Origin: JBELHR01 sp042091275
GTDB lineage: Bacteria; Bacteroidota; Bacteroidia; Flavobacteriales; Flavobacteriaceae
Direction of reading: 5' to 3'
NCBI GenBank assembly: GCA_042091275.1
Contig: JBELHR010000007.1
Span: forward strand, 10,295 to 74,294
DNA length: 64,000 nucleotides
Of this stretch, positions 35,122-44,371 are shown piece after piece. A program made the translations under genes and the position numbers. The notes under the pieces were generated by a model. That model did no database searches, was not told where the DNA came from, and was given only the letters and a program-made list of their open reading frames with translations. How positions within the stretch are numbered: the first letter of the stretch is position 1; every line of letters begins with the position of its first letter.

Positions 35122-37016
35122 TTATGTTTGGTACTTTGGAAGAGAATTATACTTTAGATGCAAATGTTATATATGAATTGACAGGTCAATTCTTAATTGC
35201 AGAGGGCGCGAGTTTGACTATTCCAGCAGGAACAAATATTGTTGCTGACGCTGGAGGGACAGAAGTTTATATTGGAGTTCTAAAAGGAGGTCAGATTTAT
35301 ATTAATGGAAATGCTGCTAACCCTGTTGTTATGGCTTCTGTAAACCAGGAAGCTGGCGAATGGGGAGGTCTTACAATTTGTGGAGATGCTGAAACTACTG
35401 CTGGATCTGATGCTACTGCAGAAGTAGGAGGTTTTACTTACGGAGGTTCTAATAACGAGGATAGTTCAGGAAATATTTCTTACCTACAAATTGTTGGAAC
35501 AGGAGCTCAAATTAACTCGGAATCTCAATACAACGGAATTTCTTTTTACGCTGTTGGTTCTGGAACTGTTGTTAATAACGTGGCCGTTATTAACGGAGCG
35601 GATGATGGTGTTGAGTTTTTTGGAGGATCTGTATCGGTTTCAAATCTATATTTAGAAAACAACGACGACGATTCAATAGATTGGACTGAGGGATGGTCTG
35701 GAACGGTGAATAACGCCTATATTTCTCACTCAAAACCTGGTTTTTCAACTGCTTTTGAAGGAGACAAAGACAATGCTAATCCTCAGTTTAACAATATCAC
35801 AGCTGTATCGACAGTAGGAGGGACTGCTTTGCAATTCAAAAAACAATCTGGTGGAACAATAACAGGTCTTTCTCTTTCTGGATACGATGTGGATCTAGAC
35901 ATGAAAGACGGAGGAGATGTTACCAATGTGGTTTTTGACGCTGGAGTTGAGCCAGTACTTTTTTCAGATCCAGCAAATGATGAGTTCTTTTATAGCCTGA
36001 ATGGTGCTGCCGTACCTCCTTCAGTGGATGTAAACGACTTTTCATGGGTGGACACGGATTTAAACTTTGACAGCAATATTCTTCAAGGTGCTGTTACAGG
36101 TACGCTTACCCTTGATGCTTCTATTGAGTACAACCTAACATCCGCATTAATTGTTCAAGATGGAGGTAAATTAGTTATTCCTGCAGGAACAAAAATTACT
36201 GCAAGAGATGGTGGAACAGGGGTGTATATAGCTGTTTTAAAGGGAGGAATGATCGAAATCGACGGTACTGCTGACAATCCAGTTGTTATGTCTTCTACTA
36301 GCGCTGAACCAGGTGACTGGGGAGGATTGACAATCTGTGGAGACGCTACAACATCAGCTGGAGTAGATGCTACTGCTGAGGTAGGAGGATTTATCTACGG
36401 TGGATCTAATGACGAAGACAACTCAGGTTTTGTAAAATATTTAGTTTTAAAGGGAACAGGTGCTCAAATCAACTCGGAGTCTCAATACAACGGAGTTTCT
36501 CTTTACGCAGTTGGATCTGAAACAGAATTATCTAATATCGCGGTTATCAACGGTGCAGATGATGGAATTGAGTTTTTCGGAGGAACGGTTTCTGCTTCTA
36601 ATTTATATCTAGAAAACAACGATGATGATTCAGTGGACTGGACCGAGTCTTGGTCAGGAGGAATAACAGATGTTTATATCTCACACACTGTTCCTGGATT
36701 TTCTACAGTTTTTGAAGGAGATAAAGACAATGCTAACCCAACATTCACAAACATCACTGCTGTTTCTTCAGTAGAGGGAACTGCTTTACAATTCAAAAAA
36801 GAATCAGGAGGTTCTATAACGGGACTGTACTTAGAAGGATATGCAGTTGATTTAGACATGAAAGATGGAGGAAGTCTATCAAACGTTCAAATCGACGGAG
36901 CTAATCCAGACGCTACTTTAATCGGTGGAGAAGCTTCTAAATACACGTTGAATTCTGGTAAAGATGCTGCCAAAGTGGATATTTCTACTTGGAATTGGAT
37001 CGAAGCGGGATTGTAA
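35122..37016 (+). CDS. Duplicated beta-helix surface protein, 5' end lost in a gap
   Basis: About 630 residues remain. They form two tandem homologous units (about residues 3-320 and 322-630) of short beta-strands and turns. Each unit has a TIPAGT strand, LKGG, a WGGLTICGDA turn, TAEVGGF.YGGSN, GTGAQINSESQYNG, NGADDG.EFFGG, NLYLENNDDDS.DWTE, EGDKDNANP and a closing W. The periodic turns suggest a right-handed beta-helix, and the repeated Asp clusters suggest calcium binding. I know similar proteins as putative lipoproteins after a TonB receptor in flavobacteria, without an experimental role. The missing N-terminus would hold the signal or lipobox. No type IX sorting domain is evident at the C-terminus. 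Confidence 0.7.
35130..37013 (+). repeat. Two-unit intragenic tandem duplication (about 957-bp period)
   Basis: Unit 1 starts at about 35130 and unit 2 at about 36087. Protein identity is high by eye, roughly two thirds or more, with identical runs such as GTGAQINSESQYNG and GDKDNANP. The DNA differs mostly at third codon positions, so the duplication is not recent. It could have contributed to the neighbouring assembly break. Confidence 0.85.
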
Positions 37017-37035
37017 TAGTATAATACCAAATAAA

Positions 37036-37062
37036 AAAAGCAGGCTCTTAGAGCCTGCTTTT
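37036..37062. terminator. Bidirectional terminator after the beta-helix gene
   Basis: AAAAGCAGGCTC/GAGCCTGCTTTT with loop TTA forms a 12-bp stem flanked by A and T runs. It serves the beta-helix gene and the convergent ABC-F gene. Confidence 0.9.
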
Positions 37063-37067
37063 TTGTT

Positions 37068-38924
37068 TTAAGCCTTTTCGCTTAGTTCCAGCCAGCGCAG
37101 TTCTTTTTCTTCTATCTCATCAATGATTTTTTGAAGCTTAATTGAGGCCTGGTTTATCTCTTCTCCTTCTATTTCACCTGAGGCGAATTGCGCTTCCAGT
37201 TTTTGTTTTTTCTTTTCGAGCTTTTCAATCAGATTTTCCAGATTATTATATTCTTTTTTTTCGCTGTAACTGAGTTTGCTCTCCTCTTTTTGCTTGGTCT
37301 CTTTGGGGGCCTTTTCGGTTTTGCTTTTACTCTCTGCTTTAGGAATGGAGTCTTCGTAAATCCTGTAATCTGAATAGTTTCCAGGAAAATTCTCTATGTT
37401 ACCTCCAGAATTAAATACAAAGAGGCTATCGACGATTTTATCCATAAAATATCTATCGTGAGATACTACTATTAGATTCCCAGGAAAGTCCAGCAGAAAG
37501 GATTCTAATACGTTTAGCGTGACAATATCGAGATCGTTAGTAGGCTCATCCAGAATCAGAAAATTAGGGTTTTGAATAAGGACGGCACACAAGTATAGCC
37601 TCTTTCTCTCCCCTCCGGAGAGTTTTTCAACGAAGTCGTGTTGCTTTTTGCGGTCAAAAAGGAAGCGTTCCAATAACTGTCCTGCGGATATTTTATTTCC
37701 TTTTTCCAAGGGAATATACTCTCCGAACTCTTTTATAACGTCAATGACCTTTTGTCCAGGGGAGGCTTTTATTCCATCTTGGGTATAATAGCCAAAAGAA
37801 ATAGTCTCTCCTTTGATAACCTTACCAGTGTCCGTCTCGAGCCCTCCGGTTATGAGATTTAAAAAAGTCGATTTTCCGGTACCATTTTTACCGATTATTC
37901 CGATGCGCTCTCCTTTCTTAAAAACATAGTCAAATCCAGTTACAATTTTTTTGTCGCCAAAAGCTTTTGTGATTTTATGCAGCTCTAAAATTTTGGATCC
38001 CATTCGAGTGGGATTGATGGCGAGCTGAACTTTGTGTTCCTTTCTTCTATTGTGAGCTGCTTCTTTTATATGCTGAAAATCATCCACTCGTGATTTTGAC
38101 TTGGTAGTCCTCGCTTTAGGCTGTCTACGTATCCAATCGAGTTCTTTATTGTAGAGGTTTTTAGCCTTTTCCTGTGCTATTTTTTCCAAGGCCAAGCGCT
38201 CTTCTTTTTTTTGGAGAAAGTAAGAGTAGTTTCCTTTGTATTTGTATAGTTTGCCTTGATCTAGTTCGATTATTTCGTTACAGACACGTTCTAAAAAGTA
38301 ACGATCGTGAGTAACCATAAAGAGGGTGATTTTTTCACGAGCAAAAAAGTGTTCCAGCCATTCGATCATTTCCAAATCTAAGTGGTTAGTTGGCTCATCT
38401 AAAATCAGTAAATCGGGTTTGTTCAAAAGAGATATTGCTAAGGACAGTCTCTTTCTTTGCCCTCCCGATAGGTCTTTTACCAAAGTTTGTAAGTCGTCTA
38501 ATTTTAGCTTGCTCAGGATCTGCTTGTATTGGGTTTCAAAGTCCCAAGCTTGGTAGCGCTCCATTTGATCAAAAGCCTCTTGGTATTGATCTCCGTTTTC
38601 CGGATTGGCCAAGGCTTTTTCGTAAGCCGATATAACTTCTAGAATAGGATTGTCTCCTTTGAGAATACATTCCTCAATACTGCTGTGTGGACTGAGGTCA
38701 TCCTCTTGGGCTAAATAAGCAATTTTTAAACCTTTTCGGTGAACAATTTGACCGGAGTCAGGACTGTCTTTTCCCGCAATTATATTGAGTAAAGTACTTT
38801 TCCCAGTTCCGTTTTTGGCGATAAACGCTATTTTTTGATCTTTGTTTATTCCAAAAGAAATATCTTCAAAGATTACGCGTTCTCCAAAAGACTTGCTGAG
38901 TTGTTCTACAGATAAGTAGTTCAT
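37068..38924 (-). CDS. ABC-F family ATPase (Uup-like)
   Basis: The 618-residue cytosolic protein has two ABC domains and no membrane part. Walker A motifs are AKNGTGKST (about 35-43) and GKNGTGKST, signatures LSGGQRKRL and LSGGERKRL, and both Walker B motifs end DEPTN.LD. The domains are joined by a charged linker (about 235-300, ERLALEKIAQEKAKNLYNKE). The C-terminal coiled coil (about 545-615, KKEYNNLENLIEKLEKKKQK) is the mark of the Uup subgroup. ABC-F proteins act on ribosomes or, for Uup, on branched DNA. Whether this one gives any antibiotic resistance cannot be told. Confidence 0.92.
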   Translation of the reverse strand: MNYLSVEQLSKSFGERVIFEDISFGINKDQKIAFIAKNGTGKSTLLNIIAGKDSPDSGQIVHRKGLKIAYLAQEDDLSPHSSIEECILKGDNPILEVISAYEKALANPENGDQYQEAFDQMERYQAWDFETQYKQILSKLKLDDLQTLVKDLSGGQRKRLSLAISLLNKPDLLILDEPTNHLDLEMIEWLEHFFAREKITLFMVTHDRYFLERVCNEIIELDQGKLYKYKGNYSYFLQKKEERLALEKIAQEKAKNLYNKELDWIRRQPKARTTKSKSRVDDFQHIKEAAHNRRKEHKVQLAINPTRMGSKILELHKITKAFGDKKIVTGFDYVFKKGERIGIIGKNGTGKSTFLNLITGGLETDTGKVIKGETISFGYYTQDGIKASPGQKVIDVIKEFGEYIPLEKGNKISAGQLLERFLFDRKKQHDFVEKLSGGERKRLYLCAVLIQNPNFLILDEPTNDLDIVTLNVLESFLLDFPGNLIVVSHDRYFMDKIVDSLFVFNSGGNIENFPGNYSDYRIYEDSIPKAESKSKTEKAPKETKQKEESKLSYSEKKEYNNLENLIEKLEKKKQKLEAQFASGEIEGEEINQASIKLQKIIDEIEEKELRWLELSEKA

Positions 38925-39036
38925 GAATTTAATTTAAGGTTTAAAGGATAAAGCAGTCCAAATAAGAAGCACTTTTGTCTTGAGAAATTCCATTTTACCC
39001 CGCGAAATATTTTATTTTAGACAAAAATACATCAAA

Positions 39037-40707
39037 ATGCAGGATAATCTGATTTCAATTAGAGATTTAAGTATCAGTTTCGGGTCAAAGCAAGTGGTAA
39101 AAGACATTTCCTTTGATATTGAAAACAATCAAATCCTTGCATTAGTAGGAGAATCGGGAAGCGGAAAATCTCTTACGGCCCTATCTCTAATTGGGTTGTT
39201 GCCAAAAAACGCTGAGGTTCAGGGGGAGATTATTTTTAAAAACCAAAACCTTTTGAGCGCAGAAGAAAAGGAATGGCAACAGTTGAGGTCCAGTAAAATT
39301 GCGATGATTTTTCAAGAACCCATGACTAGTTTAAACCCAAGTTTGACTTGCGGTTATCAGGTAGAAGAGGTCCTTAGAGAACATAGCGATCTCTCCTCAA
39401 AAGCAATTCGTGGAGAGGTTTTAAATCTGTTTAATCAAGTGAAGCTTCCGCGGGCTGAAAAGATGCTCAATCAATATCCACACCAACTCTCTGGTGGTCA
39501 AAAACAGCGAGTTATGATTGCTATGGCTCTGGCCTGTAATCCGCAGTTGATCTTAGCAGACGAGCCCACAACCGCATTAGACGTAACCGTTCAAAAGGAA
39601 ATCTTAGAACTCCTTAAGGAGATTCAAAAAGAGAGAGAAATGTCTATTTTATTTATCTCTCACGATTTGGCCTTGGTCAGTGAATTTGCACAGAGGGTAA
39701 TGGTTATGTACAAAGGAGAAATTGTAGAAAAAGGGTCTGTTTCAAAGGTTTTTCTGCAGCCCGAAAACAACTATACCAAAGCCTTGATAAACGCGAGACC
39801 GGATCTAAATAAAAGAATAGCCAAACTACCAACGGTATCCGATTTTTTACAGGGAACAGAAAGCGGTACTGTCATCTCCGATCAGGAGAGGGCTTTGTTC
39901 CACAAGAAAATTTATGCGGCAGCCCCAATCTTGCAGGTCAAGGATTTGGCTCTGTACTACGGCAAGACCAAAACCTGGCTTTCCAAAGATTCATTGGTAA
40001 AAGCTATTGACGGTATTGACCTCAATCTTTACAGAGGAGAAACGCTTGGACTTGTGGGGGAATCGGGCTGCGGTAAATCCTCCTTGGGAAGAGCTATTTT
40101 AGGATTAGAAACTCCGCAAAGAGGCTCTATATTTTACAAAAATAAAGATATTACAAGGCTCAAGGGCAAGGAATTACTCGAGTTTAGAAAAGAGGTTCAA
40201 ATCATTTTTCAAGATCCATATTCTGCTCTAAACCCCAGAATTTCTGTGGGCGAAGCAATAATGGAGCCTATGAAAGTTCACGCAATTGGAAAAAACAAAC
40301 AGGATCGAAAGAGAAAAACCTTAGAGCTTCTCGATCAAGTTGGTCTGGATAGCTCCGCTTTTGATCGATATCCACACGAATTTTCAGGAGGCCAAAGACA
40401 GCGAATTTGTATTGCTAGAACCATAGCCGTTAAGCCTAGAGTAATTATTTGCGATGAATCGGTATCTGCTTTGGACGTTTCTGTTCAAGCCCAGGTGTTA
40501 AACTTACTAAACGACCTCAAGAAGCAATACGAGTTTACTTATATTTTTATTTCTCACGACCTTGCAGTTGTCAAGTATATGTCGGATCAATTACTAGTTA
40601 TGAAGGCAGGTAAAATCGAGGAAAATGGTGAGTCGGACTCTATTTACTCTAAACCAGAGAGTCCCTACACGCAAAAGTTGATTGATTCAATTCCCAAGGG
40701 GCTCTAA
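39037..40707 (+). CDS. Fused oligopeptide/dipeptide-type ABC transporter ATPase (DppD-DppF/YejF-like)
   Basis: The 556-residue protein has two complete ATPase domains of the Opp/Dpp type. Domain 1 (about 5-260) has GESGSGKSLT, LSGGQKQRVMIAMALA and LADEPTTALDVT. Domain 2 (about 300-550) has GESGCGKSSLG, FSGGQRQRICIARTIA and CDESVSALDVS. Each ends in an oligopeptide-type C-terminal extension (PENNYTKALINARP, PESPYTQKLIDSIP). It would power import or export of peptides with permeases encoded elsewhere. The start is the ATG at 39037, because the frame to 38980 passes through TATTTTAG, a likely promoter element. Confidence 0.92.
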   Translation: MQDNLISIRDLSISFGSKQVVKDISFDIENNQILALVGESGSGKSLTALSLIGLLPKNAEVQGEIIFKNQNLLSAEEKEWQQLRSSKIAMIFQEPMTSLNPSLTCGYQVEEVLREHSDLSSKAIRGEVLNLFNQVKLPRAEKMLNQYPHQLSGGQKQRVMIAMALACNPQLILADEPTTALDVTVQKEILELLKEIQKEREMSILFISHDLALVSEFAQRVMVMYKGEIVEKGSVSKVFLQPENNYTKALINARPDLNKRIAKLPTVSDFLQGTESGTVISDQERALFHKKIYAAAPILQVKDLALYYGKTKTWLSKDSLVKAIDGIDLNLYRGETLGLVGESGCGKSSLGRAILGLETPQRGSIFYKNKDITRLKGKELLEFRKEVQIIFQDPYSALNPRISVGEAIMEPMKVHAIGKNKQDRKRKTLELLDQVGLDSSAFDRYPHEFSGGQRQRICIARTIAVKPRVIICDESVSALDVSVQAQVLNLLNDLKKQYEFTYIFISHDLAVVKYMSDQLLVMKAGKIEENGESDSIYSKPESPYTQKLIDSIPKGL

Positions 40708-40754
40708 AAAAGGTGGAAAAAATAGCTTATTATTGCAAGGTTGATTTTGGTTTT

Positions 40755-41528
40755 ATGCGCAAGACGATTTTTCTTAGTTTGATGTTTCTTACTCTCTATT
40801 CTTGTGGGAGTCTAAAGCGTAGTTTTAGCCCTTCTGAGGTCGGTGACTACTCTACCAAGACAGTCAGTAAAAAGAATCGAGAAACCACACCTGATCACCA
40901 ATACGTTTTGTCTCGTGCAACGGTTGGCTATAAAAGTCCAAATAAAACACTCAATCTCTCGGCGAAAATTAGAATGCAACAAGATTCTATTATCTGGATA
41001 AGCGCATCTGTTTTGGGTCTTCAAGTTGCCAAAATTATCATGACCCCAACACAAATTAAATTTTATGAAAAATTAGGTAAGTCCTATTATTCGGGGGATT
41101 ATCAAGCTTTAGAAAATATTTTAGGCATAAGAGTAGGCTTTTATGAAGTACAGCGAATTTTGACTGGAATGCCCGTTCAAGACTTGAGCGAGACGAAATT
41201 AGATCAGGTTGCCGATTCAACCTCTTATAAACTCCGATCCAACTCAGGTCTAGACGATTACGACTTGGTATATCTCCTAAATGCCATTAGTTTTCGACTC
41301 GAAAAATCCGAAATAATAGATAACAAATCCGAGAAAATTCTCGCGAACATAAGTTATAAGGACAGTATCAAAGTAAACAATAGTTCTTGGCCTGCCTCCA
41401 TAATCTTAACCACTTATGATCGCAAAAACGTAATTAGATTGAACCTGGATTACAAGAGAATAGAAGAACGCAAATCTTTGAGCTTTCCATATAAAGTGCC
41501 TGCTCGTTACACCGAATTTAGCTTTTAG
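40755..41528 (+). CDS. DUF4292 lipoprotein (LolA/LolB-like fold)
   Basis: The ATG at 40755 opens a lipoprotein signal, MRKTIFLSLMFLTLYSC, with the lipobox cysteine at residue 17. The 257-residue protein has the RMQQDSIIWISASVLGLQVAKIIMT segment and an unclosed half-barrel strand pattern typical of DUF4292, a Bacteroidota family related to lipoprotein carriers. A GTG 14 codons upstream is in frame but would put charged residues before the signal. The EnvC-like gene starts 1 bp after the stop, and this pair is a conserved order in flavobacteria as I know them. Confidence 0.85.
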   Translation: MRKTIFLSLMFLTLYSCGSLKRSFSPSEVGDYSTKTVSKKNRETTPDHQYVLSRATVGYKSPNKTLNLSAKIRMQQDSIIWISASVLGLQVAKIIMTPTQIKFYEKLGKSYYSGDYQALENILGIRVGFYEVQRILTGMPVQDLSETKLDQVADSTSYKLRSNSGLDDYDLVYLLNAISFRLEKSEIIDNKSEKILANISYKDSIKVNNSSWPASIILTTYDRKNVIRLNLDYKRIEERKSLSFPYKVPARYTEFSF

Positions 41529-41529
41529 A

Positions 41530-42750
41530 ATGAATAAAATAGCCTTCTTTTTTCTGTTGATAATAAGTTCTGCAATGCATTCTCAGACGAGAGCAGAACT
41601 AGAGAGTCAAAGGACAAAAATCCAGAACGAGATCAAGGAGACTAGTATACTACTCGGTCAGAATCAGGCGACCCAAAAAGATCTTTTGGAGAGAATAGAA
41701 GATTTGACGAGCACAAGAGAAATTCAAAAAGAGTTGATTGTCAACCTGAATAAAGAGTTGCTTTTGATAAAAAAAGAAATTAAACAGAACAAGTCCAAGA
41801 TCAAGGCTCAAGAGGCAGAGCTAGAAGGATTAAAAAAGGAATATTCTGATATGATTTATCAAGCCTATAAAAGCAGGTCAAAGCAATCAAAGCTCCTTTT
41901 TATATTGTCCTCGGAAGATTTTAACCAGGCTTTTAAACGCTTAGAATACTTGTCTCAATACACGGAGTTCCGTCAGGAACAAGCAGAATTGATCGTGGAG
42001 AAGAAGAAAACATTTGACGCGGCGCTGGTCCAATTAGAGGAGGATGAAAGAGAGCAGTCGGCGCTTTTAAAGCTCTCGAAAATAGAGCAAGAGAAGTTAA
42101 ATAAGGACCAACTCGAGTTAAACTCTTTAAAAGAGGAGGTTTTGGAAAAAGAGCGTTTTTACAAACGACAAATAAAAGCCAAGCAGAAGGAAGAGGATAA
42201 AATTGAAGGAGAAATAAAAGAACTCATTCTAAAAGCAATTGCCGACTCAAAGCCCAAAGTTCCCAAAGAAACAAGGCCCAAAGCGGATGCTTATACCGGT
42301 TTTGCCTTGAGTCCCTCAGCGGTTGCCTTGGAAAAAGACTTTGAGAGTAACAAAGGAAAACTCCCCTGGCCTGTTGATCGTTATGTGATTACTCGAAAAT
42401 TTGGGACCCAATCGCATCCCACCCTGGTAGGAATTAAGATCAAGAGTAACGGAATCCGCTTAGCTACTGTTGAGAACTCCAAAGCAAAGAGCGTGTTTTC
42501 GGGTACTGTTTTGGCAATTCAAGTTCAAAAAGGAGGTAAAAAAACCGTACTTATCCAACACGGTAACTATATCACCATTTATAAAAATCTTTACAACTTA
42601 AGAGTTTCCAAAGGAATGGACTTGGTCACTGGACAAGAATTGGGTACGATATTTACAGATAAAGTAAGCGGAAAAACTACTCTAGGGTTTGTTTTGATGA
42701 AACAAGTCAGTCAGCAAAATCCTCAAAGCTGGTTACTCAGCAACAAATAA
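41530..42750 (+). CDS. EnvC-like murein hydrolase activator (degenerate LytM/M23 domain)
   Basis: A signal peptide (about 1-18) is followed by a long coiled coil (about 20-245), a proline/lysine linker, and a LytM-type domain (about 275-406, beginning LPWPVDRYVITRKFGTQSHP). The catalytic residues of M23 peptidases are altered. The HxxxD motif reads SHPTLVGIKIKS without the Asp, and the HxH region reads YKNL in place of YAHL. This is the state of EnvC-type activators, which switch on amidases at the septum without cutting peptidoglycan themselves. The 3' end overlaps the convergent thioesterase gene by 18 bp. Confidence 0.87.
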   Translation: MNKIAFFFLLIISSAMHSQTRAELESQRTKIQNEIKETSILLGQNQATQKDLLERIEDLTSTREIQKELIVNLNKELLLIKKEIKQNKSKIKAQEAELEGLKKEYSDMIYQAYKSRSKQSKLLFILSSEDFNQAFKRLEYLSQYTEFRQEQAELIVEKKKTFDAALVQLEEDEREQSALLKLSKIEQEKLNKDQLELNSLKEEVLEKERFYKRQIKAKQKEEDKIEGEIKELILKAIADSKPKVPKETRPKADAYTGFALSPSAVALEKDFESNKGKLPWPVDRYVITRKFGTQSHPTLVGIKIKSNGIRLATVENSKAKSVFSGTVLAIQVQKGGKKTVLIQHGNYITIYKNLYNLRVSKGMDLVTGQELGTIFTDKVSGKTTLGFVLMKQVSQQNPQSWLLSNK

Positions 42751-43248
42751 GGCCTTGAGCTCTGTGGCATCCTCAGCTTTTAATCTTCCAGAGAGAACAA
42801 GAGAAAGTTGTTTTCTGCGGAGGGCTCCATCATAGCGCTGCTTTTCTAGGTCTGTTTCTGGACTCAATTCAGGTACAGGAACGGGATACCCACTGTCGTC
42901 CACTGCAACAAAAGTATAGATACCTTCATTTGCTTTGGTCTTGAGACCGGTTTCTCTGTCTTCGATCCAAACATCACAAAAAATCTCTAATGAAGTCTTG
43001 AAAGCCCTAGTTGGTTTTGCCTCGATAGTAACAACGCTTCCCAAAGGAATTGTTTTGGTAAAATTCACGTGATTAACACTAGCAGTTACGACAATTCTTC
43101 TAGAATGCCTTCTCGCAGCAATACTACAGGCACGATCCATTCGCGCTAATAATTCTCCACCAAACAAATTGTTCAAGGGATTTGTCTCACTAGGTAAGAC
43201 GAGATCTGTTAAAACAGTAAGGGAATCTTTGGGTGATTTTGCTTGCAT
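42733..43248 (-). CDS. Acyl-CoA thioesterase (hotdog fold, YciA/BFIT-like)
   Basis: The 171-residue protein (from the ATG at 43248) has the hotdog helix segment NPLNNLFGGELLARMDRACS and strands TASVNHVNFTKTIPLGSVV, typical of the acyl-CoA hydrolase group. It would hydrolyse acyl-CoA to free acid and CoA in the cytosol. The open frame reaches 43299 but would overlap the SPOR gene. With the ATG there is a 29-bp gap, which fits a two-gene operon with the SPOR protein upstream. Confidence 0.87.
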   Translation of the reverse strand: MQAKSPKDSLTVLTDLVLPSETNPLNNLFGGELLARMDRACSIAARRHSRRIVVTASVNHVNFTKTIPLGSVVTIEAKPTRAFKTSLEIFCDVWIEDRETGLKTKANEGIYTFVAVDDSGYPVPVPELSPETDLEKQRYDGALRRKQLSLVLSGRLKAEDATELKALFVAE

Positions 43249-43277
43249 ATGGCCTGTGTTTATATGCAAAGATACAT

Positions 43278-44255
43278 CTATTTTTGTTCTAAAACCCAAG
43301 CATCAGGTGCTCCAGAAAGGCGAACCTGCTTTAAAAGTTTTTCGGCCTCTAGCCTGTCTTGAAACCCACCAAAACTAACTTGATATAAGTTCCATTTGTT
43401 GACCCCGAGTTCAGACGCATCCTCAAAACCAGATTTTAGTAATTGAGACACTTTTTTCTTGGCATTATTTTGGTCTCTAAAGGCTCCGGCTATGACAAAA
43501 TAGGTCTTTGTTATCTCCACTTCTTCTACGAGCTCTATTTTTTCTGCTTTATCCGAGCTAGACAATTTTTTAACAGGTACTAAAATAGTCGGCAAATTGC
43601 GGTCAATTGCAAAAGTTGCAGTTTCTATTCGCTCTTGCTTGTATTGATCCTCAACACGGACTTGTTCTGTTCTAGCTTGTCTGTATTTCGAATAAATCTG
43701 TTCTGCACCTACAAGGCCGATAACAGATAATCCAATTGCGAACACTGCAGCGTATTTTAAATAATTGGTTCTAGAGGAAACAACCTTTGTTTTTGCCTTT
43801 GGAACTCTTTGAATCAAAGGCTTTTTGACTTGCGCCTCAATTTCTTTTGCAATCACTGCGGATAGTCCAAAAGAATCGGTGAGAAAGTTTGTGCTATTTT
43901 CTGGCTCGAACAAAATCTGCTGTTCAAGCCCCAAGTGGAATCGTCCAATTTTGGCTAAATACAAATCCTGAAAACGAAGCTGTTTTTTCCAGTCTTCAAC
44001 TTGAGTGTCTATCAGGTTTTGAGCAGAATTATAAGATAAATCTTGGTCTTCAGCCACAAAATTCACCAAAACGCCATCGTTTTTTACAAGCATACTATTG
44101 AAAGAAACTTCCTTAGATGGAGGATAAATACTGTGGGCTTGACGATCGATAGCCGCTGACTTAAACTGTGTTACAAAACCTCCAAAACCCGGTATAATCA
44201 CACAATCATATCGATATAATAATTGAGAAATAGAATAGGCTAAGTCGATTTTCAT
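43278..44255 (-). CDS. HU-CCDC81 plus SPOR domain membrane protein
   Basis: The 325-residue protein starts with two bacterial HU-CCDC81-type domains (about 1-60, YDCVIIPGFGGFVTQ, and about 65-130, FQDLYLAKIGRFHLGLE). It then has a basic linker, one membrane helix (about 168-188) and a C-terminal SPOR domain (about 250-325, YFVIAGAFRDQNNAKKKVSQ). SPOR domains bind denuded peptidoglycan at the division septum. The HU-like part would be cytoplasmic, so the protein could link DNA or another cytoplasmic partner with septal peptidoglycan. That link is inference. It has its own promoter and is followed by the thioesterase gene. Confidence 0.87.
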   Translation of the reverse strand: MKIDLAYSISQLLYRYDCVIIPGFGGFVTQFKSAAIDRQAHSIYPPSKEVSFNSMLVKNDGVLVNFVAEDQDLSYNSAQNLIDTQVEDWKKQLRFQDLYLAKIGRFHLGLEQQILFEPENSTNFLTDSFGLSAVIAKEIEAQVKKPLIQRVPKAKTKVVSSRTNYLKYAAVFAIGLSVIGLVGAEQIYSKYRQARTEQVRVEDQYKQERIETATFAIDRNLPTILVPVKKLSSSDKAEKIELVEEVEITKTYFVIAGAFRDQNNAKKKVSQLLKSGFEDASELGVNKWNLYQVSFGGFQDRLEAEKLLKQVRLSGAPDAWVLEQK

Positions 44256-44281
44256 AAGCGTGTTTTCAAAAGTGGTACTAA

Positions 44282-44289
44282 CAAATATA
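44282..44289 (-). promoter_or_regulatory. -7 promoter element of the SPOR/thioesterase unit
   Basis: The minus strand reads TATATTTG, a perfect TAnnTTTG, giving a leader of about 23 nt to the ATG at 44255. Confidence 0.5.
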
Positions 44290-44371
44290 AAAAAATAAGT
44301 GTTTAAGAATAGTCTTTAAAACAGAAAACCTAAACTTTTTTTCGTTAACCATTTACAGAAGATTGACGTCC

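Noticed and set aside
43066..43071. CACGTG word as a possible parS site
   Set aside because: The flanks (AATT and ATTA) do not match the parS arms; it is ordinary thioesterase coding sequence.
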